Shown in pieces: positions 1 to 12,117 of a DNA stretch of 64,000 bases. The position numbers and the translations under genes are program-made. The DNA is taken from positions 248,001-312,000 of the forward strand of contig BLJB01000026.1 in assembly GCA_013423325.1 (NCBI GenBank), read 5' to 3'. Position 1 is the stretch's first letter, and the number at the start of each line of letters is the position of its first letter. Below the pieces are notes generated by a model. That model saw only the letters and a list, made by a program, of their open reading frames with translations. It was not told the origin of the DNA and ran no database searches. Source of the DNA: Usnea hakonensis. Taxonomy: Eukaryota; Ascomycota; Lecanoromycetes; Lecanorales; Parmeliaceae.

Positions 1-612
1 GCGGTTGCACGTGTCTACGATGGTGACGACAGTTTGGTACTTCGTTCGTTGCTAGTGGAGAAGGTGTTACCACAAGCCGCCTTGGAAGGTAATAGATGGC
101 TGGCAACATGGGCTTTTTGGATGCTTGGCCAGCGCGACATGGCTGTCCGTGTCCTAATCTCGCCTGTCTACACTTTAATCAATTCGCCAGAGATCCCGGA
201 TCTAAAATCCAAGTCCTACCTTTCCAGCGATCCAGCATTGGTGGTCCTCTATAAGCAGCTTAGGGGAAAGACTTTGCAAGCACTCAAAGGTGCATCAAAG
301 GTCTCACCACGCGCGGAATGGGACTTTGTTGTTCAAAACGCGCGGCTTTATGATCGTATGGGTTGCGATCTGCTTGCACTGGACCTAGTGCGCAATTGGG
401 AGTTCCTTCGTCAACCAAAAGAGACAAATTCAAATGGGACTCATCCCCCTGATCCGCGAGAGATGCTCCGACGGAGAAGTAGCCTTGTGGTCGATGACAT
501 GCCTAGCCCAAGATCACCTACAGAGCAGAAGATGAAGCCAACGGGAAAGCCGGCGCCTACGGTCTTCGAGGAGCCAAGTACTAACAGTCTGCTGGACAGC
601 TTTGGGTTCTGA
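1..612 (+). CDS. RAV1: RAVE complex subunit Rav1, C-terminal part (partial at the left edge)
   Basis: The frame is already open at base 1, so only the last 203 residues are present, ending at TGA 610-612. Segments such as NRWLATWAFWMLGQRDMAVR and EWDFVVQNARLYDRMGCDLL match the Rav1/rabconnectin-3 C-terminal helical region, where short helices follow the WD40 propellers. In yeast, Rav1 with Rav2 and Skp1 forms RAVE, which promotes reassembly of V1 onto Vo of the vacuolar H+-ATPase. The last 60 or so residues are polar, Ser/Pro rich and probably disordered. The family assignment is by motif recognition. The N-terminal propellers that would confirm it lie outside the window. Confidence 0.82.
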   Translation, partial: AVARVYDGDDSLVLRSLLVEKVLPQAALEGNRWLATWAFWMLGQRDMAVRVLISPVYTLINSPEIPDLKSKSYLSSDPALVVLYKQLRGKTLQALKGASKVSPRAEWDFVVQNARLYDRMGCDLLALDLVRNWEFLRQPKETNSNGTHPPDPREMLRRRSSLVVDDMPSPRSPTEQKMKPTGKPAPTVFEEPSTNSLLDSFGF

Positions 613-1309
613 GGTATCCCGATTTAGCTTTTGGCGGTTGGAGAAAGAAAAAAATATTTGGACATCACCCAATGCATGCTGCCCCCGTTTGAACTTGTAC
701 TTGTAAATTTAAATACCACCTCCAAGGTCCGTTGCTCTGATCAAAGAGTTTCTCTTCAACCTTGACCTCCGGGGATAATGAAGACCATTTCGTGGCTACG
801 GACCTGTCTGAGCCTCAACCGATCATTGCATTTCCAAGAATCGACACACTAGACGGAAAACACAGCCTTGCGGTTCAATGACAACAAGAACCAAAAGAGC
901 AGCAACCTACATAGCTAGATCTTTGGCTTTTTCCCCGAGTAAAGACGATCTTAAAAAAACGCATCACGCATTACGGCGGAACAGGTACCATGATAAAGTA
1001 GTCCCCGATCCATCCCTCCTATCCTCTCGAACCGCAAAATGCTATGTTTCCTTCCGCACTCACCTCCCTATCATCCTCCTCGTATAGCCACATAACAGAC
1101 TGTTTCAATATATTCCGAACTTCACTACTACTCCGACAATCCACTCCATTATGTTAGGGATCTTCTTACACGTCCCCAAGTCCGCAAGATCTGTTGAGAG
1201 GGTGTATTCACTTATTTTCGATTATGAACAATTTAATACTGTGGTCTGGGATGAAGAGCCCAAAGCTTGTGCTCATTCATGAACTGGGATTCAATCCCCC
1301 AGATATGCG
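613..1309. other. Intergenic, convergent 3' flanks of RAV1 and the OPT transporter
   Basis: About 700 bases between two convergent stop codons. It holds AT-rich stretches (for example around 700-715) that could serve 3' end formation. A 69-codon open frame at 878-1087 has no recognisable motif and I do not call it a gene. Confidence 0.5.
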
Positions 1310-3716
1310 TTAGAGATGCGGCACCTGCAGGCTCGCCAGCAGCAGATTCACAATACTTAGAAAACCTTCCCCCAGAATAAGTCCGCTGGCTAGCACAATG
1401 ACGGGAGTATCTTCACGAGCTCGGTAAATCCGCCAGTACCAATTCACGAGACCGCCGATCGCGCGAGACAAGGTGAACGAGGGAACATTATACATGCCTA
1501 GGCTTGTGTCAGAGGATTGACACCACGGCAAAGTGATGAAAGCTCCTCGCCACTTACCAACTGCGACGGCAATCCCTCCAGGCACCCAAGCTTGCCACCA
1601 ATGTCCTTGGCCCCTAATCCTCGCTGCAGTCAATGCCACAAAAACAAGTCCAGCTCCGAGGGCCCACTGCCCGACCATATGGGGCAAACCCTTACCTGTG
1701 ACTAGTCTCGCTGTGAAAATCCAAACGTATGCGGTTGGTACTTGAAATATCCCACCAGGTACTTTGTAGACATTGGTGTACAGTTGATAAACACTGGCGC
1801 TGACTATAGCACCCACGAAACTTCCAATCATCTGCCCCCAAAACTGCGCCCGTGGCGCAGCACCCAGCAAATGACCGGTCTTAAGATCTTGCATCATATC
1901 GCCCGCTTGTAACGCTCCTGATTCGCTAATCGCACCAGCGAGGAGATTGATGGTGATTGCATTAGGATTGGAAGCGGGAATGACGAGCGCGAAGAAGAGT
2001 TGGGTAAGTTTGCTGATGCCAGACACAGGGTTGAGGTCTGTTTCCCCCAGCGCACGAACGCCCATCAGAGAGAGCAACAGAGCGAGGATAATCGAGAGGA
2101 TAATGGCACCGAAAGGAATAGGTGGAAAGACGTAGCGGATAGCGAAGATGCAGAATATTATGGAGAGGACAAAGAGGATGAGGACCGTCTTATTAGAGAC
2201 AAGATGGTGGGCGGGAGCATCAGGCTCGGCCGCTGCCCTATCTTGCAAGGTCTGGGAATCCGATGTTGAAGGAGGAGCAAGGGCCGTGTAGTCACCTCTC
2301 TTGAGGGAGGATAGATGGCCTCGGCGATAGCGTTCTCTTAGGGTCTCAAAATATGTAGGTGCGTAGAGAATCAAAGGCCGAAGAATTAACCAGCCAAGAC
2401 TGACGACAGAATCTGCCAACATGATAGCTAGTGATACCCAGACGATCCAGCCTTTACTTCCGGTGTTCCAATCCTCGACAGGTCCTGGCGCCCATCCTTT
2501 GTTTTTCGCAAGAGGAGATAGGATACCCCAACCAATTATGGCACCTAGTAGCATGTGTAAGGTTGTCGCAGGCCCCATAATGATGCCCTGACCAACATAT
2601 GCAGGCGAGGGATTGAGTGTCCACAACCAATTGTTTGCGAGAGGAAGTCCGAAGACAGGGAGACCTCGTAAATGGGGAATGAAATATGAGGCGAGGGTCT
2701 AGAAATCAGCGAGTGCGCTTAGAATGGCAGAAATGCATGTGGCATACATAGACAGCAGATATGCCGAAAGCATAGAGGAGCAATGTTATTTTCGCTTTCC
2801 AATCGTCTCTATGATCTTCTTCCCCAGAAGATTGAACTTCGCGATAGTCCCTAGAGGCGACCTGTACGTTCCCACCACCGCTTCCTGCTGGTATGCCATC
2901 CATACTCGACGAACGTCTGATATCTTGACTCCTCTGTCTGAATATTTCCAACCCGCTATCCGGCTTCTTCTTGCCATCCTCATCTGTGTTCCCATGCAAC
3001 ACTCCAATCATTAGCGCAGTAGCCGTTCCCGATGGGAATTTCAGCTTCTCCCGGATGATAACCTCTCTCCGTAACGGCACCGCGAACACCACACCGAAAA
3101 AGCATATCCCGAGCGACCAAACCATAAGCTTCCCGGTGCTCAGTAACAACGGCCCATTCTCCTCGGGCTTCAACAGGTAATTGAGCGCAGGCATGACACC
3201 TACGAATCCACAGCCCAGCGGCATAGTCCCTAACGCTCCTGCAACCGTTTGAACGAGGACGTTCTCAACAGAGGTGAATGGATAGTCGATGCATCGAGCT
3301 AATGTCTTGAAGAAGCCAAAGCCGATCAGGGCAGCAGGCATAGCCATACCGGATACCCACCCGGTCTGGAGACCAAAGTACATGTTGGAGAAGCAGATGA
3401 TGACGCCGATAGCGAGGCCGACGAGAATACCTCGGACGGTAAAATTCTGCCCTTGCTCGGCTTGTTCGGCGAGAAACCTTTGAGCATCATCGCGTTGAAG
3501 GAGAGAGCTGCTGGGGTTGTCATTGTCGGAGACATTGCTAGCAGTGTCTTCGGTCAGGTCTTGGTCCTCTTGACAATCAGTAGCTTGAAAGCTTTCATCC
3601 TGGGCCATACTTCTGAACTGGCCAGCAGAGGGCGCTTCAAGTTCTGAGAGCTCCACATGCAGGTTGGCAGACTGTAGTGGGGTGGGCATGAGGATGGCGC
3701 CATCGACCCCATCCAC
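1310..3716 (-). CDS. OPT superfamily transporter (YSL/YGL114W-like)
   Basis: Exons on the minus strand are 3716-2748, 2698-1558 and 1497-1310, giving about 765 residues, normal for the family. The first intron (2747-2699) joins a frame ending SAVY to TLASYFIP. The second is an in-frame 60-base intron (1557-1498) that restores GGIAVAVG-MYNVPSFTLSRA, as expected from relatives. The N terminus (about 90 residues) is acidic and polar. Repeated hydrophobic segments follow, including GILVGLAIGVIICFSNMYFG and the glycine-rich PAYVGQGIIMGP loop typical of OPT proteins. The family moves peptides or metal chelates with protons across membranes; the substrate here is unknown. A start at 3689 (MPTPLQ) is equally possible. 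It converges on RAV1. Confidence 0.87.
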
Positions 3717-4076
3717 CCGTCACGCGCAAAATTTCGTCATACTCAGATCAAGTCCGACAAACACAAGAAAAGGGAAAACGTCATCGCGATATCGAAAGGT
3801 CATATATATTCTTATAAAGTAGAGTATAGTATTCTCTTAATCTGTAGGATTTTCGTACTCTTTGAAAAATCGTATGTAAGATTACAAGTACTTTACGCAT
3901 TCCGGGTCTAGTACCGAGGTAACATCGGAACGGTCTCGCAGTTTTATAAATAATTCATGATACAATGATAGATAGGCAATCAATCTCCCGTGACACGAAA
4001 AGTGTACGAATGTGAATGCATTTTCTCCATGGTCAATAGGCCGGAAGCCCGCATTGATTCATTGCAGAATAGGGTA
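3717..4076. other. Intergenic: OPT transporter promoter and PRMT3 3' flank
   Basis: 360 bases with AT-rich stretches near 3800-3850 and 3945-3970. No gene or clear motif seen. Confidence 0.5.
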
Positions 4077-6012
4077 TCAACGCATTGACCACGTTTGTTC
4101 TCCTTTCATGCTTTTTGGACCGTCTTCCACCTGCCACTGCACCTTGATGTTCAATGCCCGCTCGTCATCTTCCCTTTTCTCATAGCCAACGCTACCGCTA
4201 ATGACCTGTCCATTCTTCAATTCTCCCTGTGGTTTCCCCTTATAATCAATCAGCAGACAACCTTGCTGCCAGTGAGTCCGCTTTCCATGTGGGCCTGTCG
4301 TAAACGCGTGTGACTGTCCACCCTGGAGAGCGCAATCTTCCGCTTTGCCTGTTGCAGCATCTCGAAAGTAAGGCGATTGGACGAAGAAGGTATCAAACCA
4401 TATGACGAAACCATCCAGAGCTTCCATGTCCGCTTTCAATGTACACGAAAAAGCTTTACTCGCGAAAATGAGCTCTTCTTTTTTGGCAGTCTGCAAACAT
4501 AGCGGCAAGAATGGAGATGATTCTGCTGGAACTGCTGATTCTTGAACTTCTCTAATCAACACGTCCTTATAGATATCTCTGCACATGCTGCTCATATCAA
4601 AGCCATAAACATTTTTCCAATAATGAACATATTCGTCGATATATTCCGAATCGGCCATTGGCGCTATACGGAGTGTGCAATGTGATGGGACCATGAGGCC
4701 CCAATGAGCAAGGTAGTGATCCCGGGCCCAAAACACAGAGTCCAGCATCGCTTCATAGAGTAGGCAGTAGCCCATCCACTCAGAGACGATGATATCGACA
4801 GTCTTTACGGGTAACACAACTTCCTCAATCTTCCCTCGCACGCATCTGCAGAAAGTCAGCACAACTATTTAAAAAGACGATACTTGACATACGTGATTGT
4901 CTCCCCCATTCCATTTCTGAAAACATTCTCCCGAGCTAGATTTATGATATCCGAATTGTCTACTGCTATGACTTTTTTCGCTCCTGCCCGTGCGCAAAAC
5001 ATGGACAATATAGCTGTCCCGCAGCCGACGTCTAGTACAGTCTTATCCCTGAAGAGATCTTTGTTCTCGTATATAAAATCTCTATAAGCGTCTGTTCGAA
5101 CTGTGTCTTTCAACATAGTTTCGTGTATATCTACCAATATCAGCATTGTAGCATCTCGCAAGGTAAAAGAATCATTCACCATGACCAGAATATGACGCGA
5201 AGTAACTGGCATCAGTGTTTTCATTCACGGTTGACGTTCTTGCCTTTGACCCCATCTCTGTATCAGAGGCTTCGACATCGTGCGGACGACTGCGAGCTTC
5301 TGATGTGGTCTCGTCTTTGGCGTACCCATTATCAAGCCGACCATGCAACTGCGTGTCGCTCAAAAGCATTTGTTGATGAATTTCGAGTTCTCTCTGTGCG
5401 CTTTTTACTCTCTGCTCCATCACTGCAATCTTGTGTACCAGATTTTCAGGTCCATAGTCTCTCATTACATTGTGAGGAAATTGTGCTGTTTCAGCAGCTT
5501 CGATTTGACCAACCCCAAGAGTCACACCGCTCATCTTTTCTTCAAGATCCTCTCCAACAACATCGTGCAAGCTATACAGAAGAGCATCATCCTCCAGTTG
5601 TGGCATCAACCAATGATCTGATTGAAAAGCATTTTTAGATGTCAGATCCGGTGGCCAATGGCCGACAATTTTGGCTTCTGAGCGAATGAAATTGATCATC
5701 TTGATCATATCGAGAAACTCGAGCCCTTCATGCCAGGAAGACTTAGTTCTTGACATTTCATGAAGAATATATTTTGTGGATTTCTCACGCACTGAGTGTC
5801 TTCTGGACGTTCACAATATCAATATTGTGAGTATCCCGACAATGTTGGAGCATAGATCGGGCGTCGTTAAAGATCTGTGAGCAACCCAGACAAAATACCT
5901 CAATTTTCTCCACATCTGGCTCTTGGTCCTCCCAACCTTCATCGTCATCCAGGTCCAGGATATCATCTTCCCCTGAGCTACTTGAGAGCTCTGCTTCTTG
6001 ATCGGCTTCCAT
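4077..6012 (-). CDS. rmt3: Type I protein arginine N-methyltransferase, PRMT3 class with C2H2 zinc finger
   Basis: Four exons: 6012-5793, 5725-5180, 5130-4893 and 4845-4077, 590 residues. Residues 41-62 form a C2H2 finger (C41, C44, H57, H62) behind an acidic N terminus, the PRMT3 hallmark. The catalytic core follows: DIHETMLKD near 256, the SAM-binding motif VLDVGCGT (287-294), the double-E loop SEWMGYCLLYE (E357, E366) and a THW loop near the C terminus. PRMT3 enzymes make asymmetric dimethylarginine and in animals and fission yeast modify ribosomal protein uS5 in the cytosol. The first intron was placed so that QKTL joins RLEFLDMIK; a shorter alternative splice exists there. It diverges from the HymA gene across 391 bases. 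Confidence 0.9.
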
Positions 6013-6403
6013 ATTACCTACTTACTTTTACGAAAGGCTATGCATAAAAAAAGACTTGTCAGCTGCTTCTTGATGATGACAGCCAGCAGAATCCTTCTTC
6101 CCTGTGATGTGAAATATAGCACGCAGAAGGTCAGAAATGCATATTTCGTTTCGCTTTGTTTTGTTTTAGGGTTTCGGACATAATTTTCACACTAAGTCCG
6201 CATTGGTTTTCCGGGATGTCTTTGTTTGTAAATGCATACCACGGTACAGCACCCTTCTCCTGCAGTCAAAACGGATTTGGAGGATATGACAATCTTTGCG
6301 TTCTTGATACCCATATACAATCGCTTCCCGCTCTCGTGCAGTTGAGAAAGAATCATCTTGCTGACCGTCAACACTACCGTGAGAAGGGCTCAACTCTTCG
6401 CCA
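6013..6403. promoter_or_regulatory. Shared divergent promoter region, PRMT3 and HymA
   Basis: 391 bases between two divergent start codons must hold both 5' UTRs and promoters. No TATA box or known site stands out. Confidence 0.5.
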
Positions 6404-7708
6404 ATGGCATTCCTCTGGAGCCGCAACAAACCTAAATTGGATCTCGTAAGGCCGACTAAGGACCTTCTCGAAAGGTTGCGCCAACCTCCGAAGCTGCAGA
6501 AGGTAGGTCACTGTAATCGACCAAGACAAAGACGCTTCCTGACAGGGGTCCCAGACGGAAGAAGATGTGTCCAAGCTGCTAGCCCAGATAAAGCTCGTAC
6601 TGACGGGTACTCAAGGTCAGTGTTCATGATGCCCGACTGACTGAGGATGTGATACTCATGCACTACCGCAGAAACCGATAGCAACCCTGATTCAGTCTCT
6701 CACCTTATCAATTCCATGATCGAGCATGATTTCCTTTATGTACTCGCCTACAGCATCCATCTTCTCTCGTTCGAGTCTCGTAAAGACTCCCAGGCTATAT
6801 TCTCCTATGTCTTACGCTTCAGACCTCCTGGTAGCACAGCTGAAGATTCAATCGCCTTGTCTTATGTGATTAACAAAAGACCTGACGTGGTTACTGAGCT
6901 TTGTCGTGGTTATAATAATAAGGAGAGCGCAATGCCATGTGGAGCAGTGCTAAGAGAAGTATTGAAGCACGAGCTCATTGTCAGTATCATATTGTACGAT
7001 GAATCTCTGAAGAATCAGCCAGATGGAAAGATTAGTGACATAGCCAATCTGGACGAACCTCAGTCAGGCGACGGGGTGTTCTGGAAATTCTTCGACTGGA
7101 TTGACGGGGGCGCTTTTGAGGTCAGCGCGGATGCATTTACCACTTTCAGAGTGAGCATGTTGACCTCCTTCTGGCGTATCATTTGGCTGATGCTCTACGG
7201 TGTAGGATATCTTAACCAAACACAAGCCCCAGGTATCTCAGTACCTGATGACCAACTTCGACCTCTTCTTTAAGCAATACAACACTATCTTGATCGAATC
7301 AAGCTCATATGTTACGAAGAGGCAATCGATCAAGCTGCTGGGAGAAATCCTACTCGATAGGGCAAATTACAATGTTATGACCGCATACGTCGACAGAGGA
7401 GACCATCTGAAGCTGTGCATGAATCTTTTGCGGGACGAAAGAAAAATGGTGCAGTACGAGGGATTCCATGTATTCAAAGTACGCAGTATCCCGACCACTT
7501 GGCTATTTTCTATCATGCTAATAGGATCAAGGTCTTCGTAGCAAACCCGCATAAGTCGGATGCCGTTAGAAGAATTTTAACGCAAAACCGAGAACGCCTG
7601 CTCAAATTCTTACCTGGATTTCTAGCAGACCGAACAGAAGATGAACAATTCACAGACGAAAAGAGCTTTCTCATACGACAAATCGAGGCCTTACCGCCAC
7701 CTGCTTGA
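6404..7708 (+). CDS. hymA: Mo25-like scaffold protein HymA/Hym1
   Basis: Five exons: 6404-6502, 6546-6615, 6672-7150, 7206-7478 and 7532-7708, giving 365 residues, close to the usual Mo25 length. It starts MAFLWSRNKPK and contains family blocks such as YVTKRQSIKLLGEILLDR, YEGFHVFKVFVANPHKSD and TDEKSFLIRQIE. Mo25/CAB39 proteins are all-helical scaffolds that bind STRAD or GCK-type kinases. In fungi HymA/Hym1 belongs to the RAM/MOR network that drives NDR kinase signalling in polarity, septation and conidiophore development. All four introns have GT-AG ends and keep phase. Nothing is broken or unusual. Confidence 0.95.
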
Positions 7709-8796
7709 AGTCGCCTGTCCGTAAGACCCATGAGAACTAGGCCGATAATCCACTTATGGAGTGATTATTTTGATCCAGGTAGTAATCAGGTGACGAGTAC
7801 GGGTGCGAGAATGCCGCATTAGTACATCAAATAATTGGTTTCTTGATGGCTGATGAAGGTCAAAAAACCGCGTCTGATTTGGCCTGAGGATCACCAATGA
7901 ATGCACTCCATGCTCTTCCCAACCTCGAAAGCTTGGCCACTCACGTCATGCTGTCTCTACAGTGCAGCGATTGAAATATGAACTTGCATCTAGAAGAGTA
8001 TTTCCATCACGCCGATGCTTTTCGAAAATTGATATAGTCATGTTATAGAATCAGCTGCAGACTGTTCGCTTCTCCCGACATCTCATCCGTTCGAAGTTAA
8101 CGCATTAATGATACTGTTTCCAGCAGGCTAGGTGCTAGAAAAGCGCCAGTCGGAAAGTTATGAGTGATCAGGAGTTTCAAGCTCTTTCAAAGGCATTCTT
8201 GATGCCTACGCCCAAAGGGAAGGCGAGGACAAATGAAATTGGCGCTCCAAGTTGCCTTCCTTGGACAGCTTACCTGCTTTCAAATAGGATATGTTCCGAT
8301 GTCTATGATAATTCAATGAACTTGGTTCATTCCCAAGTCCTACTTGAGATGCTATGTTGTAGTATCAACGGCTTAGTCGAGAATTGAGAGAATCTGAGGG
8401 TACCCAAACCCTCTCGAATGACTGAAATGTTATCGTAGCTCGGGTATATTAACTAGTGGTAAGAGAGCACATAAGCAGTGAATACTGTTACGTGATTGGC
8501 CCAAATTGTCTGAGAAAGCGGAGTATCCCGGACGAGTCCATAGCCCGTACATGATCGAGGCGATGCAGGGTAGACGACAATCTTGCAGCACTAAGGTAGT
8601 CTATCTATTATGCACCATACTCGCGCATCAAACTAAACTAAGCCCCGCAATGCTAAAACCTCGACTACCCTACCTGTAGCTTAGGTAGGTGGAGTAGATA
8701 TTTTATTTATAATCGACATTTCCCTCTTCCTCTTCCTCTCACTCTTCCTCTTCAAACCTCACATTCACTATTAGCTTCGATACCATATCACGCACT
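7709..8796. other. Intergenic between HymA and the cytochrome b561-like gene
   Basis: Nearly 1.1 kb. Its right end holds an imperfect inverted repeat (CTACCCTACCT and AGGTAGGTGG, 8665-8692), a TATTTATAA-like sequence near 8702-8711 and a CT-rich tract (8720-8760) typical of fungal 5' UTRs. A 75-codon frame at 8160-8387 has no recognisable features. Confidence 0.5.
8720..8760 (+). promoter_or_regulatory. CT-rich tract upstream of the cytochrome b561-like gene
   Basis: A run of CTTCC/TCTTCC units lies 37-77 bases before the ATG at 8797. Pyrimidine-rich tracts near transcription starts are common in filamentous fungi; its role here is inferred. Confidence 0.4.
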
Positions 8797-9696
8797 ATGT
8801 CCTCAGCAACAGGAATTCCACAAGAAAATCCCGCCACCCAAGGTAGAGGAGAAGACGAACCCCTCCTGGGCCGAGCAGGCGATGCTTCACAGCAAGATGG
8901 GAAGGGTATACAGTTCAATTTCGTTCTTGGTATGTCTTCACTTCCTTGCCATACACCCCAATCCATCATGGCTGATGATCACTGTTCCAGGCACCGCTAT
9001 AATCGCGCAGGCAGGCATCTGGATCGTGCGTTGGCAACCATTTCATCTCAACCTCCCGAATACACTGACAGTAGTCTAGCTCACAGCTACTGTTTGGGCT
9101 TCTGTCTTCATTGCACCTCTCTCACTTTTCTCCGCCCATCCCGTATGTCATCCCTTCTTTAATGGCCTCGTAGCTCCTCACTGAAGGTTCTCCTACAGCT
9201 GCTCAACTCCGCCGGTCTGCTCTTGACCACCCAAGCCATCCTAGTCCTTCAACCAACCCATGCCCCAAAGCAAAAACATCTCGGAACCAATATACACGCC
9301 GCCATAAATGGGACCGCCGTTCTATCTCTTCTTGCCGCCTTCATAATAATCGAGTACAACAAATTTGCCCATGCTGGCGCCCACTTCACCTCCCCACACG
9401 GCATCCTTGGCCTCATAACCTACATCATCTTCGCTGTTCAGGCTGTGGTGGGAATAACCCAGTATTATACCCCCAGCCTCTATGGAAGCGTAGATAATGC
9501 GAAGGCCGTATACAAATACCACCGCATGAGTGGATATGTGCTGCTCATACTCAGCTTTGCAACGGTCGCCGCGGCCACGTCGACTGGATTCAACGAAATG
9601 ACCCTGCACATAAAGCTGTGGGCTGTGATCGTGGCTGCTGTGATTACGTTGGTTGGCCTACTGCCGAGGATCAAGAAGCAAAAGCTCGGACTTTGA
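8797..9696 (+). CDS. Cytochrome b561/ferric-reductase transmembrane domain protein
   Basis: Four exons: 8797-8929, 8991-9025, 9080-9142 and 9199-9696, 242 residues. A polar N terminus of about 38 residues precedes six predicted hydrophobic helices. His76, His110, His144 and His185 sit near helix ends in the pattern expected for the two b-type haem ligand pairs of CYB561 proteins, and the HPLLNSAGLLL, HGILGLI and YHRMSGYVLLI stretches fit the family. Such proteins carry electrons across endomembranes or the plasma membrane, from ascorbate or other donors; the partner here is unknown. The last residues (RIKKQKL) are basic and could act as a cytosolic anchor. Introns 1-3 are short with regular ends. 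Confidence 0.82.
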
Positions 9697-10405
9697 TCAT
9701 GCAAATAAATTGGAGTAAGTACATGAAAGCGCAGGGAAACATATTTTGAGGTGGTCAGATTGTACGATTTTTACGCTTTCTGCATCGGTTGGAGTATGAG
9801 AGGTTCATCGCTTTATGTGTTAATGTTGATCATGTTAAGGAGTCCTCGACTGAGCGGCATTATCGATATGTCTACTTTCAGATGATCATGATGTAACCGA
9901 GATTGCATTTGAATTGGATAAGTTTTGTGTATACTGCCTTAGATGTGAATAAAACGATGTCTCCGGTCGGCCATCTTGCAACCAAACCAGAGCCTTTGCG
10001 CTTCTTTGTCAATCTATTACCCTCAGTGATCGACACATTGTGGGTGTGCATCCATCCACCTCTACTTGCATCTCAGCTCTGTAAGCTTGACCTCGATGAA
10101 AGGTCCTCCCACTAGCCATGCTTTAAGTTTACATCGCCACAGACGTATACTTTAAATCTCCACAAACCTTACACTAATCATGGAATTGCCACCTTGCCCC
10201 AGATAATGTACAAATCGAAGTTGGGGGAAGTAACAATCACAATTTGCTTAGACAATCGGAAGAAATCTATGACCCATTGGACAGGACATTGGACAGGACC
10301 ATCTATCTTCTATAAACATGCTACAGGCACCGAAAATACAGGGCGCTAAATGATAAGAGCTTGTGTCACGCTGCTGCGCTCCATCGCCTGAACATGGCAT
10401 GTGTC
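9697..10405. other. Intergenic, convergent 3' flanks with AATAAA signals
   Basis: Between the convergent cytochrome b561-like and FSH hydrolase genes. AATAAA occurs at 9704-9709, eight bases after the upstream stop, and again at 9948-9953; either could guide polyadenylation. No gene seen. Confidence 0.5.
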
Positions 10406-11233
10406 TCAAACATCCAGTCGTCCAGATATATCCTCTATCGCTGTCGCCTTTGGTGCCTTCAACACCTCATAGGGTAAATGGTCGGCGTAAGTCTTTAAAA
10501 TCGCATCCACAATCTTCTGTGTATCCCCCTTGTCGCTCGTTGTATCTCCTGCTGCGCCTGGCAAATGATGTCCCATTTTAAACTCCAAGGAAATTGCGGT
10601 GTCCGGATCAAAATATTTCACCAAGCGTCGGCCTTTCTCGCAATGCGGATCCAACGTTCCTCTCACAAGCACACTAGGAATATGAATGATCTCGTCGTTA
10701 TCCGGCTCTCTCGTCTCGCCATGCTCGTCAATCCCATGACTAGGCTTCGTTGAAGGTGCCCTGGCTAGGGACACACTCAATGGTGGGAAAGACCCACACA
10801 GCATGACCCCGAATTTCCATTCCGGCATTCCCTCTCCAACATTTCGCTCCTCCTGATCGGCAAGCAGCCCCGACGTTAACCTGGCGCCCTGCGAAAAGCC
10901 CACCAACCCCACAAAATTGCCGCCGTCATCCTTTATCACCTTGCTTAGCACCTGCCGCACGCGTTTCTGGTCCTGTTCTGGTGTTGGGCTGCCAGGTTTT
11001 AACCAGCTGTGGTATGGTTCGCAGCCTGCGAAGGCGGGTAAAACGCCAGGACCGGGACCACTTGGAAAAGGACCATCGGCAAAAACGAATTTGAAGGTAG
11101 AGCGGAGAGCCCATTGGAGACGGCGGGTCTGGATTTTGAAGATCATGGCGGAGGTGCCTCCACCGTGAAGGCAGAGCAGGCGGGGGAGGTGGCCATCCGT
11201 CTCCGCCATTTTGGTTATATTCCTCTGAAACAC
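10406..11233 (-). CDS. FSH-family serine hydrolase
   Basis: Single exon of up to 275 residues. The start could instead be the internal Met at 11209 (MAETDG), which leaves the usual short lead before RLLCLHGGG. The alpha/beta-hydrolase nucleophile elbow is GFSQGA, Ser114 in the longer form. An acidic residue in RGTLDPHCEKG and a His in MGHHLPG complete a plausible triad. FSH1/DUF341 proteins are small carboxyl-ester hydrolases; some release polyketides from synthases (LovG type). No synthase gene lies nearby, so a housekeeping esterase is the safer reading. Substrate unknown. It diverges from NMA111. Confidence 0.88.
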   Translation of the reverse strand: MFQRNITKMAETDGHLPRLLCLHGGGTSAMIFKIQTRRLQWALRSTFKFVFADGPFPSGPGPGVLPAFAGCEPYHSWLKPGSPTPEQDQKRVRQVLSKVIKDDGGNFVGLVGFSQGARLTSGLLADQEERNVGEGMPEWKFGVMLCGSFPPLSVSLARAPSTKPSHGIDEHGETREPDNDEIIHIPSVLVRGTLDPHCEKGRRLVKYFDPDTAISLEFKMGHHLPGAAGDTTSDKGDTQKIVDAILKTYADHLPYEVLKAPKATAIEDISGRLDV

Positions 11234-12117
11234 GGGTGACCCTCCTCTGATTGGGCAGCCTTCTGGGTGGTGTGGGGAATTGGTGAGAAATGTAGGATGC
11301 AGGTAACAGAGCCGACGACAGACTCGGCTGAGGACACTGGCTACTAGCAGTCTTGTGTTATGATGAGGATTTTGCGTTAAAGAGGGAGGAGATCTGTTGT
11401 TCCTTTCAAAATCGCTAAGAATGCAAGAAAATTCCCCGTGCTGATACGGACGAAGGAAATTTCGAGAAATAAGATGGTATCGGGCAAGTCTAGCAGGGCA
11501 TGTTTGTCAGCAGTAGATATATCAAGGTCCACGTGTTTCAAAGATACTAGCTTCAATTAAGAAAAATTGTCGAGATTCTATTTGAGGTCCAGAAGAGATT
11601 CCGTTACGGAAAGTAAGAAATCTGGTCGGTGACATATCGGTGAGCGACTCAGCCAAGTAAATCACCGATAGACACTACCTAACTCAGAAGAGGTCTAGCA
11701 TGTGGCCCGTGCCGCAAGGTGTCCTGCAAAGCGCGGATAAGCGCCGGCAGCCAAAATCTTCTTTGCAACTGCCAACTGGAAGCTGGAAAAAGGAGTTTTT
11801 CATGCGAAAGCAGCATGGGGAAGTCAATTTAGGGCAGTGCTGCCCCATCTCCCATCTTGGAACTCCTTCAAAGGCTCAAGACAAGCTGAATGCATGGAGT
11901 CACCTGTATTGGGGGCAGATTCAGCATTCGCATTCCTTCTAGAGCCTTCTCATCGCTACCTTGCTTACCTATACGGGTCGAACCAATCAGGCTGAATCCC
12001 CTTGGTACCACCTTCCAGACCGTTTCACCTTCATCTTTGGCCCATTCTAGAAACAGCTACACGGGACTGCCGAGATTGCCGCAAGTGACACTCAGATCAC
12101 TTTCAGCTCACACAAGC
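11234..12117. other. Divergent intergenic region, FSH hydrolase and NMA111
   Basis: 884 bases. A frame open from 11890 runs into NMA111 but its upstream part has no family similarity I recognise, so it is treated as 5' UTR. No known site identified. Confidence 0.5.

Noticed and set aside
878..1087. 69-codon open frame after RAV1
   Set aside because: Short, with no recognisable motif, between two convergent genes; more likely a 3' flank.
8160..8387. 75-codon open frame between HymA and the cytochrome b561-like gene
   Set aside because: No homology recognised and no splice-linked partner frames; could be chance.
10406..11233. FSH hydrolase as a polyketide-releasing LovG-type enzyme
   Set aside because: The family similarity is real, but there is no biosynthetic context in the window.
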